From assembly GCF_048771995.1 (NCBI RefSeq), contig NC_133024.1, positions 59,726,501-59,790,500 on the forward strand: DNA of 64,000 bases, read 5' to 3'. Below, one piece after another: positions 47,501-62,624 of the stretch. The translations under genes and the position numbers were made by a program. The notes under the pieces are model-generated. The model was given only the letters and a program-made list of their open reading frames with translations. It searched no databases and was not told the origin of the DNA. Each line of letters begins with the position of its first letter. Positions within the stretch are counted from its first letter, which is position 1. Source of the DNA: Taeniopygia guttata. Lineage: Eukaryota > Chordata > Aves > Passeriformes > Estrildidae.

Positions 47501-50500
47501 CAACCCCTTCAACCTATTTTGTCAAAAGCTGTACTTTCATATCTGAAATTAAGAAGTCCAAGCCAGGACCATGTTGGGGATTTATTTAAAATTTTAATTT
47601 CATAAAATCCTGTTCATTATGAATGCATCAGTTGAATTTCTTAAGTTGAATTTCTTTCTGAATATTAGCTGCAGCTTGGGCAGTGGAAGGATTTGTTTTC
47701 CCTACTATCAAATGGCAGTGAGAGGACAACTTCAAGCTCATTTTACTAATCTCACTTCGCCACATAATCAGGTGTAACTTGGTGACACAGCACACGGGAT
47801 GTGTTAATGGCTGTCCTCATGCTAATTACACACCTCTGACTATGCAGAGAAAATGCAGCTTTAGTACATGTCCACACACTTCTCTCTATCGGATGACCCC
47901 AAATTTGAGATGAATCCACATTTATACAGGGGTATTTTGGAAAAAAACATTGATTTTGTGGTAGATCTAGCAAATCTATGATTTATTATTTTAAATGTAT
48001 CCCAGGTGAAAAGAAAGATGTTATTCTCAAATTAAATCCCCTCGCTTTCTTTTCAAAAATCATTTTTTCAGCATTAACTCTTATGAACTCTTGAAGTGCA
48101 AGCAAAAATTTCAAGAAACTCAACCTTCTTCAATATATTGAAAACAATGTAATTATAATGAAATATAAATGGGATCCACACTTAAACATTTCAGTCCATA
48201 GATGCTTTCTAAGAGAGACCCATGTGGACAATAGTAGGATAGAGCAAGGTCATGCTCTCCAGCTCTCCTTTCAAATCTAAGTTTGATGAACCTTTCCAAG
48301 CCCAGGTGGGCACAAAAACTTCCTGTGCTTCAAACTGAAGGGAGACATACCACCTTGCTGACCCTTAGCCAAAGCTGCAGCAGGGTCATGGACCCCCAGG
48401 AAACGATCCCGATTTAGCTGCTGTATTTGGTGGATCTCACCTGAGATCACTGTCTGTACTTTCTTTCAGAAATAAAATACACTGATTAGATGCAAGCAAA
48501 ACCGTGCACACAGGCAGTTCCTGTGGAGCATCTGGCAGTTACTCGCTAGTCAAAATAAAAAGCTAGGCTGGAGGTGGGACATGCCCTTGGGACCTGATTT
48601 GCAATTTGTATTCTCTCTGCTGCATTTTAGGACTGGGCGCAGTGCAGTGACAGCAAAGCATAGCATAGTGTACTTGATGCTGCATTGCAACTGCTGATGC
48701 ACTGGGGTGTGCAGACATTTACCATCTTCTCTTTGGGCTAGACGATTTTATGTCTTGATTTAGACAAAGGTCATGCCTCTAAATGCCATCCCCTTTGGCC
48801 AAACAAGGCAATATCAGAAGCCAAGGCACACCCTATCAGCTGTTTCTCCACAAGGGCAGGGTGCAGCCACTGTTTATCAGCAGCTTGCTCATGAGACACT
48901 GCTGATCCTGGCTCTGGGTGAGGGAGTGAGCAGCCTGCATATGTACAATAGAGATAATCAAAAATGCAGAGTTATCTGAAGATTTGCTTTATCCTTTATC
49001 CACTTTGTATTTTGTATAAAGCCTGTTCACAAAATGCAAAACCATTATAGGCTTTAATTAAAAGCAAAGTGATAAAGCATTTTCAAGCTGCATCTGCACT
49101 GACTGATAGGGAAGGCAGAGTTCACAAGAGCCCTATATCTGACCTGTTGATTTTGTGGTTTGCATTCACACTGAAAAAGAAATTAATATGGAAAAACATT
49201 TTAAAAAAATAAAGAAAGAAGAAATTATTGCCCGCTGTGCTCATAAACTCAGCAGTTCAGACTGCCTCTAAATTACTCATCATCTGATATTCATTTACAA
49301 GTTACTACAGTAACAGCGTGTCTCTAAGAGCAGCAGATTTGCTGGTGTCATCTGAGATAATTAGACCAAATCCACCCTGAGACAATTGAATTTCTCCCCT
49401 TCCATCAGACAATCTCCAGCTATCACAATTATCTGACATGTAAATCCATTAACTGCTCTTTCAGAGACGCACCCCAGGAGTGCCAAAGGATGGCACAAAT
49501 GTTACTGGTCTGCTGGAAGAAGAGAAGGGATAAGGTGGTGGTTGTTGAACAAGCCCCTAGCCTCTCTTGATGGGACCAGTGTCTCCAGTCCCATCTATGT
49601 GCCTTTCCTGGCAAGGATTTGCTCTGTGGTCTATGTCACATTGCTCTGACAACTGTCACAGGGAAATGTGCAGCTAAGCCTGTGCCAGACTGGTCACAGC
49701 AGAGTGCAGACAGTAGGCTGGGGGCAGGTAGTTGTAGTGAAGAGGGAACACAGGGGCTCTCAGTGCTGCCAACCCTGTCTTCCTGTCCTGTCTTGTAGGC
49801 TCTGCCTGTGGCTACACCTCTGTAGCAGTCACAGAGCAATGTAGGAGCCATAAAACATTCCACATTTTTAGTTAAGACTTTCTCCTGAGAGCTGTTTCTG
49901 AGGAAATGCAAGGGTGTCTTAAAGTCATGTCTGTCTCCTTCTTACTGAGGCATTGCTGGTACCAGCAAGCAATGGGCATCCCAAACACACCCACAATGGC
50001 CTGGTGTGGTAGGGGTCACGCTCAGGTTATAGAAGAGGGGAAAATAAATTGTTTCTAACTCAGAGCAATTCTCCCTTCCCCTGCAAATCTCTGCCCATTC
50101 TCCACTAGTGACTTTCAGCTTGCCCTTGCTCTGGCTACCTTGCAGTGTAGGTGTGGAACTGAAAGAAAAGTGTCCTTGTGACAAACCAACCCAAAATTCA
50201 TCCTTATTCCACTGTCAGATGAAAGTGTGTCTTGAGTTTGCACAGTCAGGCTTAAGAAAGAGGAATAAACCCACAAAACAACCCAGAAAATCTATGTGAG
50301 CTGTTAGCTTTGGGCATGAAGAGCAAACGGCAAGTCTGGGTAAATTAATTTAGTTGGTGTAATGTATGCAAATGCTTCATTGACATATTCTTTGCAGTAA
50401 AGAAAGGGACATTTCTCTGGGAACATTTGTCTGTGTCTCAAATATTCTCTTAATTTTGTGCAAATCATAGCCTGTTCCTTCACCATCCTCCCCCTCAAAT

Positions 50501-50879
50501 TCTCAAAGAATAGTTCTTCTAGAAGTTTTCTTCATGTGGGGAGGATGCAGGTAGAAAGAAAGAACAGAAAGGGAGGCTCAGCTTAGCCTGAGAAGACAAT
50601 GTTCCTTGCTATTAATAGACTGAAAATTTAAAAGGTTTTGTTAAAAAATCTAGCAAAAAAATGAAAACTAAAATCCACAGCAATCTTCCAAGTTAACATT
50701 CCTGCTTACAGAAAGCTACTGTCTATCCTTTCCAGGAGAGGTTGAGTCAGTCAGACTCCGTGCTGTGCCTCCTGCAGCTCTGCTGTTTTGGGGGAGAATA
50801 CCCTGGCATCCCCCCACCTGCTGGCACCTGCCTTCTGACCTCACGTGCCAACAGCAAGAGGGGGTGTAGCACCACTGAG

Positions 50880-52235
50880 TCACAGAAGGTTTGGTGTAGA
50901 AGACCATCTTTGAAGACCATCTAGTCCCAATGCCCTGCCATGGACAGTGACATCTATCACTAGACCAGGTTTCCCAAAGTCCCATCTGAACTGGCCGTCA
51001 ATAATTCCAGGGATGGGGCATCCACAGCTTCTCTGGGCAACCTGTTCCCCTGTCTTACTGTCCTCACAGTAAAGATTTTCTTCATAATGTCTAATCTAAA
51101 CTTGCCCTCTTTCAGTTTAAAACTGTTACTTCTTGTCCTGTTACTACAGGCCCTGGTAAAAAATGTCTCTCCAACTTTTTTATCAGTCGCCTTTATAAAC
51201 CGAAAAGCTGCAATCTGATCTCCTTGGAGCATTCTCTTCTCCAACCCCATCTCTTTTAGCCTGTTGTCACAGGAGAATTGGTCCAGCCCCTGATCACCTT
51301 CATGACCCTTTGTATCTGCTCGGACAGGCTCACATCCTTCTTGTGCTGGGAACCCCTAGAGCTGGATGCAGTATTCTGGGTAGGGTCTCACAAGGGAGGA
51401 GTAGACAGGCAGAATCACCTCTTCTGACCTCCTGGTCATGTTTATGTCTATACAGACCAGGATATGGTTGGCTTTTCAGACTGCAAGTGCATATTGCAGA
51501 GTCATATTTGATTTTACATGGACAGTACCCCCAAGTCCTTTTCCAGAGGACTGCTCCAAACCCATCCATCACTCAGCCTGGATTGATACCCAGGATTGAC
51601 CTGACCCAGCTGCAGGGCCTTGCACTTGAACTTCATGAGATCCACAGGGCCCTGCTCCTCAAGCCTGTCAAGGTCCCTTTGGATAACATCCCTTCCCTCA
51701 AGTGAACCATCTGCAGCACTCAGTTTGATGTCCTCTGCAAACTTGCTGAGGGTGCACTGATCCCACTGCCTGTGTCACTGATGAAGATATTAACTAGTAT
51801 TGGTTCCAGTGTGGGACTAATGACGGCTGGTGGGTCACACCAGTCACTAATGGTTTTCACTTGGATATTGGGCCATTGGCTGTTACTCATTGGATGCTGC
51901 CATCCAGTCAATTCCTCATTCATCTAACAGTCCATCTGACAAACCCATAGCTCTCTCCAACCTGGAGGTAAGGATATTGCAGGGGATTGTATCAAAACCC
52001 TTAGAGAAGCTGAAGTAGATGGCAACTATAGCTCTTCCTTTGTCTGCTGATGCAGCCACTCCATTGAAGAAAGTTACCAAAATAGTCAGGCATGATTTGT
52101 GAAGCCATGTAGGCAGTCTCTAATCACATCCCTGTCTTCCACATGCTTTGACATCTTCCAGGAGGATCTGCTCCATGATTTTACCAGCCATGGAGGTGAG
52201 GCTGACTGCTTGGATATCACCAGGGAATGACAAGG
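50880..52235 (-). mobile_element. CR1 LINE fragment, RT C-terminal half and 3' end (broken)
   Basis: On the minus strand the text starts near 52230 with KIMEQILLED-like sequence. It continues through the RT region (about 51.2-52.1 kb, frame-disrupted) and ends with MLQGDQIAAFRF...FKLKEGKFRLDIMKKIFTVRTVRQGNRLPREAVDAPSLE at 51250-50960, the classic CR1 ORF2 C-terminus. The plus strand at 50880-51060 shows the familiar CR1 3' region (ACCATCTAGTCCCAATGCCCTGCCATGG, GGGATGGGGCATCCAC). It has several frame breaks and is 5'-truncated. It lies in the inferred SIAH3 intron in the same direction as the gene, so CR1 RNA motifs would be in sense in the pre-mRNA. Confidence 0.92.
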
Positions 52236-55200
52236 TTGTTCATTGGGAAAACAGGCACAGTCAGACGTGAGAGACCCATTATTCAGCAGAGCTGCAGTCC
52301 CTAGAGTCTAGTTATTTTTAAAGTGAGAAATCCATTAGCATAGACTATGCAGCTCTGGCTACAGCACCACAGGCTCTTCCTATCAGCTCTGGTCTCTATG
52401 GTTCTCCATTCTAAATTTTCCTATTTCAGTGCAAGTGGAGCACCAGGAAAAGGAGGCAGAGGACTACATTTCTTATTCAAAGCCATTCTCATTCTTGAAT
52501 GTCCCTCGTCACACCTTCACCTATCTTGTGGCAAGGTTTTATGTTTTAACTTCAGCCAGGTCCTACCCATGCTGGCAGCTTAATACATGTTCTTATAAAC
52601 TTGTCTGGCTGTACAATATTCTATAACTTGCATATCATAAAAGTGAATAATTTTACAGCTATTCTCATACACTTACGGGTTTTGAGGATTTGACATTGGG
52701 GTAGATTTTTAAAATTTATTTTCAGCCTTCTATAGAGAGCTTTTTAAAGAGCTTTCTGCATGACACATTATTGAACAAGATGATGGACCACTCATTTAAT
52801 CACATCGAAGGTGTTTCAACCTTTCTTTCCCAGGACAAACTCTTCTCCTTCCCAAAGGGCTGCACAGAGGAAGTGTGGTTTCTCAGGGATGGGATAGAGG
52901 GAATATCTGCTCCCCATCTCTCACAGTGCAGGCAACAGCCTCCATGCCCTTGGAGGGTGCCCTCAGGCCACTGAGACGTCTGCTGCAATCCCTGCAGCCT
53001 GTTGGGATGTGACCCTGCAGTGAACAGCATGGCTTTGCTGCCAGGGACTGCATCAGTCAGGGTGAGCAATATATCCCCCGCTGGTTTCATATAGAACTGG
53101 GAGACTTCTGGGCTGCCCTCCGGGATCAGGCTTAACAAGCACGAATGGCTGTGTGGTGTTTTGTGCAGTCTGTCTTGCCAAAAGCACGAGTAATGTGTGA
53201 AGTGTCTGCTAGAGGGACACCCACACTCCCAGGAGGAACCACTCAAGTGTTTCTACAACTTCACCAGCAGCTACTTGCTTGGTGAAGGCTGTTAGGCATC
53301 TTCATGACCCTGTCAACAGAGCTTCCATCTGTTTTTAAGCCCCTTCATTTCCTTCTTTTGTACCCTATAAGTATGCAGTGATAGCTTACCCTTTAAATTC
53401 CAACTCCACAGAGAGTCCGTGCTAATTCAGAATAACATCTTTTAGATCCACAGGGTTTGCAAAGATTTCAAGGATAAAGATAAAAATATTCAGCTGAAGA
53501 AACACCTGTGACAAACAAATGGCTAAATTTTGAGCAGGATTTGTCTCATCTAAATGTATATGTCTAAAAGATCAACATGTTCAAATCTGACCTACTCATC
53601 TGAAGCTCCCTTAATAACAGAGATAAGATGTACCTTCACAGAGAAATTCATCATCCCTATCTTGAACACGTCTATCTTCCTGAAAGATGAAATTACCATG
53701 AGCACCTGGAGGAGATGTTCACTTCTCTTCTTAAGCTAGAAGTGGAGCTGGGGTCACTGGCCCAGAAGTGGGCACCAGGCTTGCAAAGTTTCACCATCAG
53801 CAGTCACTCAGACTCTGAGCAGCAAGGGTGTCAGGACACAGCCACTGTGACTGTTTAATGGGTGATTATGAGCTGCCTGTTTGCCTAATGCAGAAAATCC
53901 CTTGAGCTGACACATTTTCTTCCTAGCTAAGGGCTGGTCATTCTAATTTTCAGGCAGCTAGATTTAACAGTTAAATAAAACTAATTTACAGCTCTTGCCA
54001 TTAGGAGAACAAATTTTCATCTCTGTCCTACGGGTGAGAGGCACTATAACAAATGAGTGATTACTGACCCATGATACCTATTAGAGATTGCAGTTGGGTC
54101 ATCTCATTTGTTGTTTTAACACGAGAAATTAAGAGCCTAACAGGGCTATGGCAAAAATTGAATTGATAATGAGATGAGCACTGCCTTTACCAGAGGCTCT
54201 TTCTAGAATTATATGCAGGAAAGGCTCAGTGACATCAGGACCTTGAGCTGTAGGCCCAAATTTTTTGAGCCTAGTAGGACTTTCCACTCGCACAGGCTTC
54301 CTCCCATTGCACCTGGAAGTGCAATCCAGCTGTCACATTATGTAGTTCATAGAGACAAAGGAGCAGTTAGCCATGTACTTACTTGCTTCTTTTCCCTCTG
54401 TCATTGCCTGCGGCTAAACTGCCCACCAAAGAGGTTTTGAATCAAAAGGACATAAGTGCATAGTACAGTTTGCTCCCAACAGCAGCCACCGTGACAGATT
54501 CTGTATTCTTAGTCTGAAGCTGATTGAAAAGCAGTCTCTGCTGTCAAGGAGCAAAGTCAGTCTCCTTCAAAAGTATCCTCAATGCAGAGAAACCAATAGC
54601 TTCCAAGTTTTAGGGGAAATATTGAAGAATGTAATGGATAACCTAACTTTGAGCTGTGTGAAGGCAAAATTAGACTCTAAAATGCTGCACAGTCTCAAAC
54701 TCAAGGCACACACGTTTGACTTCTTCTCAGTCCCTCCTGGCCCTAGACAGATTGTGGGGCCATCACACCCTAGTGGCTCAGCACCACAGCACCCATCCTG
54801 GTCTGAGCCTGTGCTCCAGCTGCACCCTGGGCCAGCCTTCTCTGATCCAGCGGCATTGCTCCCTCCTTGCAACCTACTCTGACTCTCCAGTCTTTCCCAG
54901 TTGCATGACACAGTGCCCTGGCCTTGTCTCATATACTGAAGGAAGGAAAATTCTAATAATTGCCTGCCACTTAATCAACTAATGGTTAGTCTTTAGTTGA
55001 GTTCTTGTTCTTTTTTGTTCCGGTCCTAAGATTGAAAACTGTCCCATTATCTTTCACTCCTAGAGGTCTGTCCATGCTCTGACACAGAGTAAATCTGCAG
55101 AAACAGAAATTACCATCTCTACTTTGTTTTCCACATGAGCTTTCTCCCCATTTATTTCTGCTGCCTGTTTTACATGACGATCTGCTTTAGCTTTTGGGCT

Positions 55201-58200
55201 TGCTCCAGCACCATTCGCTAAAATTATATTAAGTATTGATTGGTAACAGATATATTACAAGGCAATGCTAGTGAGGATACATTAAGTAAATGGAGGAGCA
55301 GGCCCATGCTGCTTTCTTCCTTTTATCAGAAAGGCAATCATCAGCAACAGATTTGTACAGGGTCTGCAAAAGCTGTGGCATGAACCAGCCAGAGATCATC
55401 CAAGTTAACAGACTGTGGAGAAGACTCGGTGCTGTGTTAAATGCTGTGGGCCTGCTAGTGCCATTGGGTACAGAGTACATAGATGTCTTGTGAAATTAGA
55501 ATGGTTTAAGGAAAAAACTCTTGCAATTCAAGGCCCCCCAGTATTCTCATGATCTGCCATACTGATCCATGTATCATTTTCACTTATTACTGCTCAATAT
55601 TTAATTTCCTTTGTACTTAGAAAGGTGCCAAGACCAGGGGACAGTGATGGCTGGCTACTGTTTTTCAAGGCATGTAACTCAGGCAGTGAAGTAGAAAGGA
55701 CAGTACAAGAGAGAACAGCAAAGGCGAGGCATAGTCACAACTCCAGCTGGTGGACATTAAGGTGACCCTGGGAGAAGATGAGAGTGAATGTTTCAGGATG
55801 AGAAACTGAGGTTAAAAACAGTGTTAAGATGAATTCTTTGCATTAAAGCAGGGAGCAAGGTAATCTACAACTCTTCCTTCACATTCGCATGTGAAAATGA
55901 AAATTATCGACAGTGGTTTGAACATAAACTGACTTGCAAATGCCCTTTGTTGGAGTTCCTTGCTACTGACCATACACAGGTGACTGTAGTTAAAGCAATA
56001 CAGGTGGAAAACTTAGAAAATACTCCATAAAATAGCATCAGGATTGGGGTAAACCATCTGTAGCCATAGAGTAGCAGAGTACAGATAAACTTACTTCTCA
56101 GTTTGGTCTGGCATTGCCCTGACTCTGGCTTCACTTGGCTATTTCTCTCCACTGCCTGTAAGGGGAGTTGAGGGTGACTAAGCTGAGCTTAGATGCAACT
56201 ATCAGGTTTTCAGTTCTTACACTAAGGTGAGATGAATCCCACTTTGTTCCTGCCTCTGAGCTCCCGGGTAACCTTCAAGCCCTTTGGGTCTTTCTCTTCC
56301 TGATCCATCCATCTGGCCCCACACTGGCTCATCCCTAATTTATCAGCAGAGGCTGCCTTTATACAGGTGAATAAAACAAATCAGGAGCCATTTCCTGGCC
56401 CTGAGATGAAGTGGAACATCTTTTGTCTATGTGGTTTAATTTACCATTCACACAGAGTGGCCTCTACTTTGTGTCTGGTGGAAACAGTTCCTGGTTTCTC
56501 CAAGGAAATTAGGAGAATGCTTGCTGGTATGCGCCAAATCTGGGGAGAATGCCGCCCATCACACTGCATGGATAATTGCAAGTTGGTTTTTGTAGCCTTG
56601 GCCTGATGTGGTTTGGTAGATAGAGCCACATTTGAATTTCCCCACACCCTGAGGTGGCTCAGCATGTGCAGGCGAGAGGTAAAAATCCACATCAGGGGCG
56701 TTTGTGCCCTGCTTCCCAAGTCCTTGAAGGTTAATGGCTGCACAGACACAGACAGCCTTCAGGGACTTCTTTTGACACCTTTCCTAAGCACTTGGTCATT
56801 TGAAAGTGAAAATAATAAGCACTTTCCTGTGAAAGGCTTTTTCTTTTGGCATCTTATGTCAAGATGCAGTTACATGTCAAGTACGTGTTTGTTTTCATAA
56901 GGCACTATGTAAAAATCCTCTCTTCTTCATGTGCACATTTTGTCAGCAGCTTTTGGACTGATTTCAGCTCCTCAGCCGTACTGCAACCCTTCTATGTCTA
57001 GAAGAGGGCATTCAGGTTTTACCTTCCCTGTCAGCTGTAGAGTCACACCATTTTGCAAACTGCCCTTGAAATCAATGCAGTTGCTGTATTAGAAATACTT
57101 AGCACATAAATTGTAGGACATGAGGCAGTGTGTGTAACAAGGCATGATAACCATGCACCAAACCTGCTGTACAAGCTCATTTCAAAACCTAGCACAGACT
57201 CCTTGCTCTTCCACTTGCTTGATTCAGAGCTTTAAGGAAGGGTGTGCTTGTGAGCATGCATTGCTAACCACATCCCAACTCCAGTCAGTCAGAAATGGGG
57301 CTGAGCTTTCTCACACATTGTATTTGTTAATGTTGATTTTCCCACACTGCAGGCTTGATGTTAAAATGAGCTTTCCCACCTAATTTTTTCACTTTCACCT
57401 GAATCACAGGATGTTACTGGGTGGGCAATGGTTAAAGAAAAATAAAACAGGAATGGAAGAGTCACGCCCCTATTTCAGCAGGTGCCTCTGCAGGACTTGA
57501 TTGTGTGCACAGTGATAAACAATTACAAAGGGACATCTTACCCTAGGGTAGTGAGACAGTCAGGGAAAGAATGGGAGCTAACTGCGCAAGTTTACATATG
57601 TGTAGGCATTTGACCATGGAAAGGATGCATCCAGAAGGTGTTTTGGTTTCCAAACCTACCAAGAAAGGCTACATCTATTCAAGGTTTATCATCTGTTTCA
57701 TGAATCCGACCCTATACAAAGACCAACTCATTTACCAGGGAAAGACTTTCCATGAAAAAAACCTAAAGTCTCCTTAAACACGCCAAATTGATTTCTTCCT
57801 CTTCAGGCACGAATATCAATTAAGCAGAGGTTATGTCCTAGCTTAAAAGCAGTGTGAGATTTATGTGAACAATCAGTTTCAGCTACAGGGAATTAATTTT
57901 AAGTGTATACTGTAGTCATAGGAGTACATTATTTCCTTTCATCTCATTTGTTTCCTGCTATTGGCACTCCGGAGCAAGGGTATCTCAAGTAAACTTGGCT
58001 TCTCGTTATATATCTGAATCCTATCCACACAACTACAGACACCTGGTGAAGGGTCACATTCAGCTGAACATGCTCAGCTGTGGGCAGGTGACATCATGAT
58101 TCAGTGGAGACACCTCAAGGTTTTGTAGACATCGCTAGTAGCGGAGCTGCAGCTCCAAGGAGAAGAGCAGGTGCTGAGTGGCCAGAACGGGTCTTGTTTG

Positions 58201-61200
58201 CACTGGAGTGGTACATTTCTCACTTGGCTGCTTTACTGTTGTGCCACCCTTGTTATTTCTGCTATTGCTTTTTCTCCAGCTTTGAGCATAACAGGTACCT
58301 TGAAAAAGCACTGTACAGAAAGGGTGAACCAATGCAAACCCAAATTCTTACAGGAACAAAGCCAGGACAGCTCCACTGCAGCCATTCCATAGAGCTGAGC
58401 TGCTAGGAGCAGGAAGACATGGGGAGAGCAGAGGCTTTCACAGGTTGTGTGCTGACGTGAAGGAAGATAAATTTAGGATTGAGCCCTAGTTTCTGTGAAT
58501 TGTGCTTTACAGGAGAGAAAAAAAACCCAGGCTGTGGTTCACTGTTTCCATAAGAGATATAGGTATTGAATCATATTTTTCCTATTCCAAGATGCTTGTG
58601 TTTTTGCCTGCATGATGACCTTGCTTCAACAGTAAGAGTGAAAGGTGATCCCTGCTTCAATCTGTTCCACCACTAGGGCACTCCTGTAGGAAGTAGCAGA
58701 TTGCAGCTCCCTCCGTTTTGGGAGAGGCTTCTTACTAGTTGAGTTGCTCTGTAAACAATGGACGAAACATAGACTGAAAGCTGCTGCGAGGGAGTTGTGT
58801 CTTTTCCTGTCCTCTAGACTGTTAGTCTGTGTTGGGTACACCCACAAATTAAATACAGGATCTAGTCCATTGGGGAGCATGGGACTATCTGATTTTGCAC
58901 CCAGGGAGGTACAAGTGGGAGATGCAGAGCTCAGCGAAGTGGTCCGAGGACATCAGCCCAGGGCAAAGAAGCACACTGGGTACATTTATGCATTTTCAGT
59001 GGCAGCTTTGGTGTACAGGGATTCTTGATGACTCAAAGTTATCAGGTGAGTCTTGTGGAGTCAGAGACCAAATAGCATCTAACTGTATTTTTAAGGAGCT
59101 AGATCCTTCCCCCCAGTCCCCAGCAGGTCATATTCATGAACAGGTGAAGAAAATTGCACAATTTTCTCCCACACTGGCTTAGCCAGCATCCCTCAAGGGA
59201 ACTTATCCACCCCCTATTGACTGGGGAACGACTGAAAACCTGGGATATTTCAGTGTCTTGACTACAGAGAATTACTCTCCTCTGTAGGGACAGGTAAATA
59301 GTTAGCAACTACAGGATGCAAGAAGAAAAGCACCAGCTTGGGAAGAGACAAAATCCTAGATGGCAACAAAGAGATTTGGAGATTGGAAACTCAGCAGAGA
59401 ACATGTCACAAGTGCAAACCTTCCCAGACCGTGGCTGACTACTTGCCCAGCAAGGACTCTTTGGGTGTCTGATGGAGGCACTGAGCATTCTAGTGCTTAG
59501 TCTGGCAACATATTAAATCCCAGATATCCCTTGTCTGTTTCAACCAATAAATAACTGTGTTATACTTCAAAGTTGTGGATATCCTGCTTACAGAATCTCT
59601 TTGTGCATAGCAAAATGTGCCTGAACAAAGTGACCTAGAAAAGGAGGGTGATTGTTTCCTCTCTCCAGTACATAAAGCCAGCACAACCAATAGAGGAAAA
59701 TTGGCTTTCTTTGTTCTGGTTGTCCCTCTGAATTGTCATCTCTCCAGCTAGTGAGCATGAAACACTTTAATAGTTATTTGTTGGTGTTGAAGTTTACCAC
59801 AAAGGCATATGGGTAAAAAACACAGCCAAACTTGTACTTCACCTGTACACAGGTGGAAAGTGATGCATGTAGTATATCATGGTGTGGACTCTTTTTAAGG
59901 GCAACAATTTAGATTTTAGTAAGAGCCACAGCGAAAGACTTTTTGAGGATATAAACCATTCTGGTAAGTGGAAAGTGTCTATGATATCAAAAAGAGAAAT
60001 CTGGTTAAAGATTTTTGGTTTGTGTCTCAGAGTTTTGAGATCACTGAAAGGGTTCAAAGACAAGTTTGATTCACCTTACCTAACATCTGAACTTCACAGA
60101 CATCTGCTCATTACCTAGTCAATGCAGGATCTCCCAAGAGTCAGGGTGAATAGCATTACTCACCTTGTGATCTGCTTTTGCATCTGCCCTAGGCATACCT
60201 ATTTCCCTCCACTGGGTTAAAATGGGGCTCTCCATTTATTCAGGCGTTCCTTTATATTTGGCACCCAAAAAGAGTAGTGTGCAAGAAGGGAGGAGTCACT
60301 GAGGGTGTGGAGTGAAATCAAATAAGGAGTACTGGGTCCAACTTGGATGGAATTAACTTTCTTTGCAGAGGCCCTTATGGTGCTGGACTTTGGACTTGTG
60401 ACCAACAAATCTGTGATTTGAACACAAATCAAAGTGTTGGTCAAATACAAACATTTTAGTTATTGCTGGGAAGTTCTTGCACAACATCAAGGTTTGTGTT
60501 TATCACTCTGATTCTCCCCAACAAGTTTATTTGGGTTGATTGAGAAATTTGGAAGGGATACAGCCAGGACAGATGGCCTGAACTGATCAAATGTGTAGTC
60601 TGGAATGTCATATTAATCAATAAATTGGGCAGAGGGTATTCTTTTCAAAGTAGTCATTGCTTGGAGACTGGCTGGACGCTGGTCTGCTGATGGGAGGTGG
60701 CAAGTGACTGTATTTGCATCACATGTTCTTTGTTTTCTCTCTTTTTTCTCTTATTTGATTACGTTAATCTTAAGATCTGAGTTTTTCTCACTCTGTTTCT
60801 TTCCCCCATCCTGCTGGTGAGCAAGCAGATTGCAGGTACTTAATTGCTGGACAGGGTTATCTTGCCACAAGGGGTAAAAAAAGCCAGATATAAAGCAACT
60901 GCAGAAGGAATAAAGTAACATCATCTTTTGAAAATTAGTTTGTTTGTGACATCTGATGAAGAACTACAGGTGAGGGACGTCATAATCTACACCCCAGGGC
61001 CAGATGAGAGTGCCCATATGAAAGCTTAGCAGTGTTTCTCTCCACCCAGGCCTGCTGTAGGTGAATGCAGCAAGAGAGAAGTGATCAGCTCTGTAGCTTT
61101 TCCATATACAGCCCTGGTGTGAGGCTGTCCCAAAACAGGGCAGACATGGCCTGACCACAGGCACTTTCAGCATTGCTTATGTCACGTGTACCTCCTCTGA

Positions 61201-62624
61201 TGGGCTTCATCCTACAGCTCTGCCCCTTCCCCCCGCTGCTGCCTCCCCTCTCTGTGGCTCTGAAACTCTCATGACCCCATAGCTCATAATGACCCTCCAG
61301 CCTACAGCTTGCTGCCCATGCTGTTCACTGTACTTGCAGCCAAATCTTGGCCCATTGGCCAACACTGCACCAACATATCTTTACAACTTTTTCCTCATTT
61401 TTGGTTGCTATTATTATTTCACACAGGCTCCATCAGGGTGTTCTCTGAACTTAGGCTAAACTTCCTTAATGACTGCTTTAACTTCTTATCTGGTTCTGTG
61501 TGACAAGAAATGTTTAAGAGCTCTGGCAACCAAACCTGTTGTGCCAACACTTCTGCAGCTTGCTCTCGGTTTACTGGGTTTCTTCTGGTCCTCCACTGAG
61601 GTGAAGCTGTGATAAATCAGACGTGATGGGTGCAGCCTCAGTGACCAGGTTTGGGAGCCTCTTTTTTTATAAAGTGCAATTGTGGAAATGTGGCAGGCCA
61701 TTGCTTCCAGATAAATGCAGATAAATAAGGAAAGACTAAAGTGGGTTGCCCTCCCCTGCCTCAGGATGTGATGAAGGACATGGCATTAACAAGTCTGCTC
61801 GCCAACACGATAACATTTCTGAGCACGGAGCCAGCACTGGCACCCTCAATGTCTCCTTTCCCTACCTCCTTAGAGACAAATTGACCCTGCCTAAGTAAGA
61901 AAGGACTTTCCTAATCACATTAGAATCAGTTTAGATGGCAGAGAGGGTAACAAAATTAGAGCTTTTAAACCATTATCTCTTCTTAATGAACATCTGCGTT
62001 GATACAAGCCCATGGAGAGTTAAGGAAAGCTGAGCTATGTCTGATCTCATTACAGCTTTAAAAAACAAAATATGGGATGGAGAGCTGGTTCATGGCTGTA
62101 AGAAAACCATCAGTCTCTTTATAAGTGGCAAGAAAGGGCTCTGTTCAAGCCCAGAATGGCTATATACTGATTCTTGATTTAAAAATAAAATGATCTTTGA
62201 TGCTGCAAGTCATTTCCTAGCTCCCATATGCAAACTAATATAATACCTAGTCAAGTAATGTGTCTATAATTTCATATTATATGTGTCATGCCATAGTGTT
62301 TTAATCCTGTTGTCTGCATCTTGTTTGATGCAATAATTGTTGTACTATTTTACATAATCAGAATTAATATGTTGTATGGAGATGCCAGGGAGCGTGTCTG
62401 ATCTGCTTGCTACTACAGCAATAACTGAAGTGATATTGTTATTGTACTCAGAGGGAAACATGAACTCTGCAGAAAAACTGGACTGGATGAAACTGAGAAC
62501 AGGACTGGGTTTTGGCTAATGTCACATAGACCGGTATGGCGGGTCAGGAGTTATACACTGGTCAGGAGTTTTACTGTCATTGACACATGTTTTCTTAAAA
62601 AAAGTAGATGGGAACTGTTCACAT
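52236..62624 (-). other. SIAH3: SIAH3 intron 1, middle part (inferred), no gene recognised
   Basis: About 10 kb without a supported gene, RNA or named repeat. Open frames of 95-148 codons (for example 52800-53246 minus and 58104-58406 plus) have no family features. If SIAH3 exon 1 does fall inside the window it should be here or further right on the minus strand, but I did not find it. Confidence 0.45.

Larger units (their letters stand above)
41483..50879 (-). other. SIAH3: SIAH3 intron 1, left part (inferred)
   Basis: The region lies upstream of the last exon on the minus strand, and SIAH3 has two coding exons with a long intron in mammals. I looked for the exon-1 protein text on the minus strand and did not see it. 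The stretch is AT-rich with few repeats. It includes a 14-bp triplicate (44524-44565) and an AT-rich block near 43.6 kb, listed separately. No other gene is seen. Confidence 0.5.

Noticed and set aside
51310-51705. 131-codon plus-strand open frame
   Set aside because: Lies antisense within the CR1 fragment; it is a reverse reading of CR1 ORF2.
52800-53246. 148-codon minus-strand open frame
   Set aside because: No family resemblance and no splice context; lies in the inferred intron.
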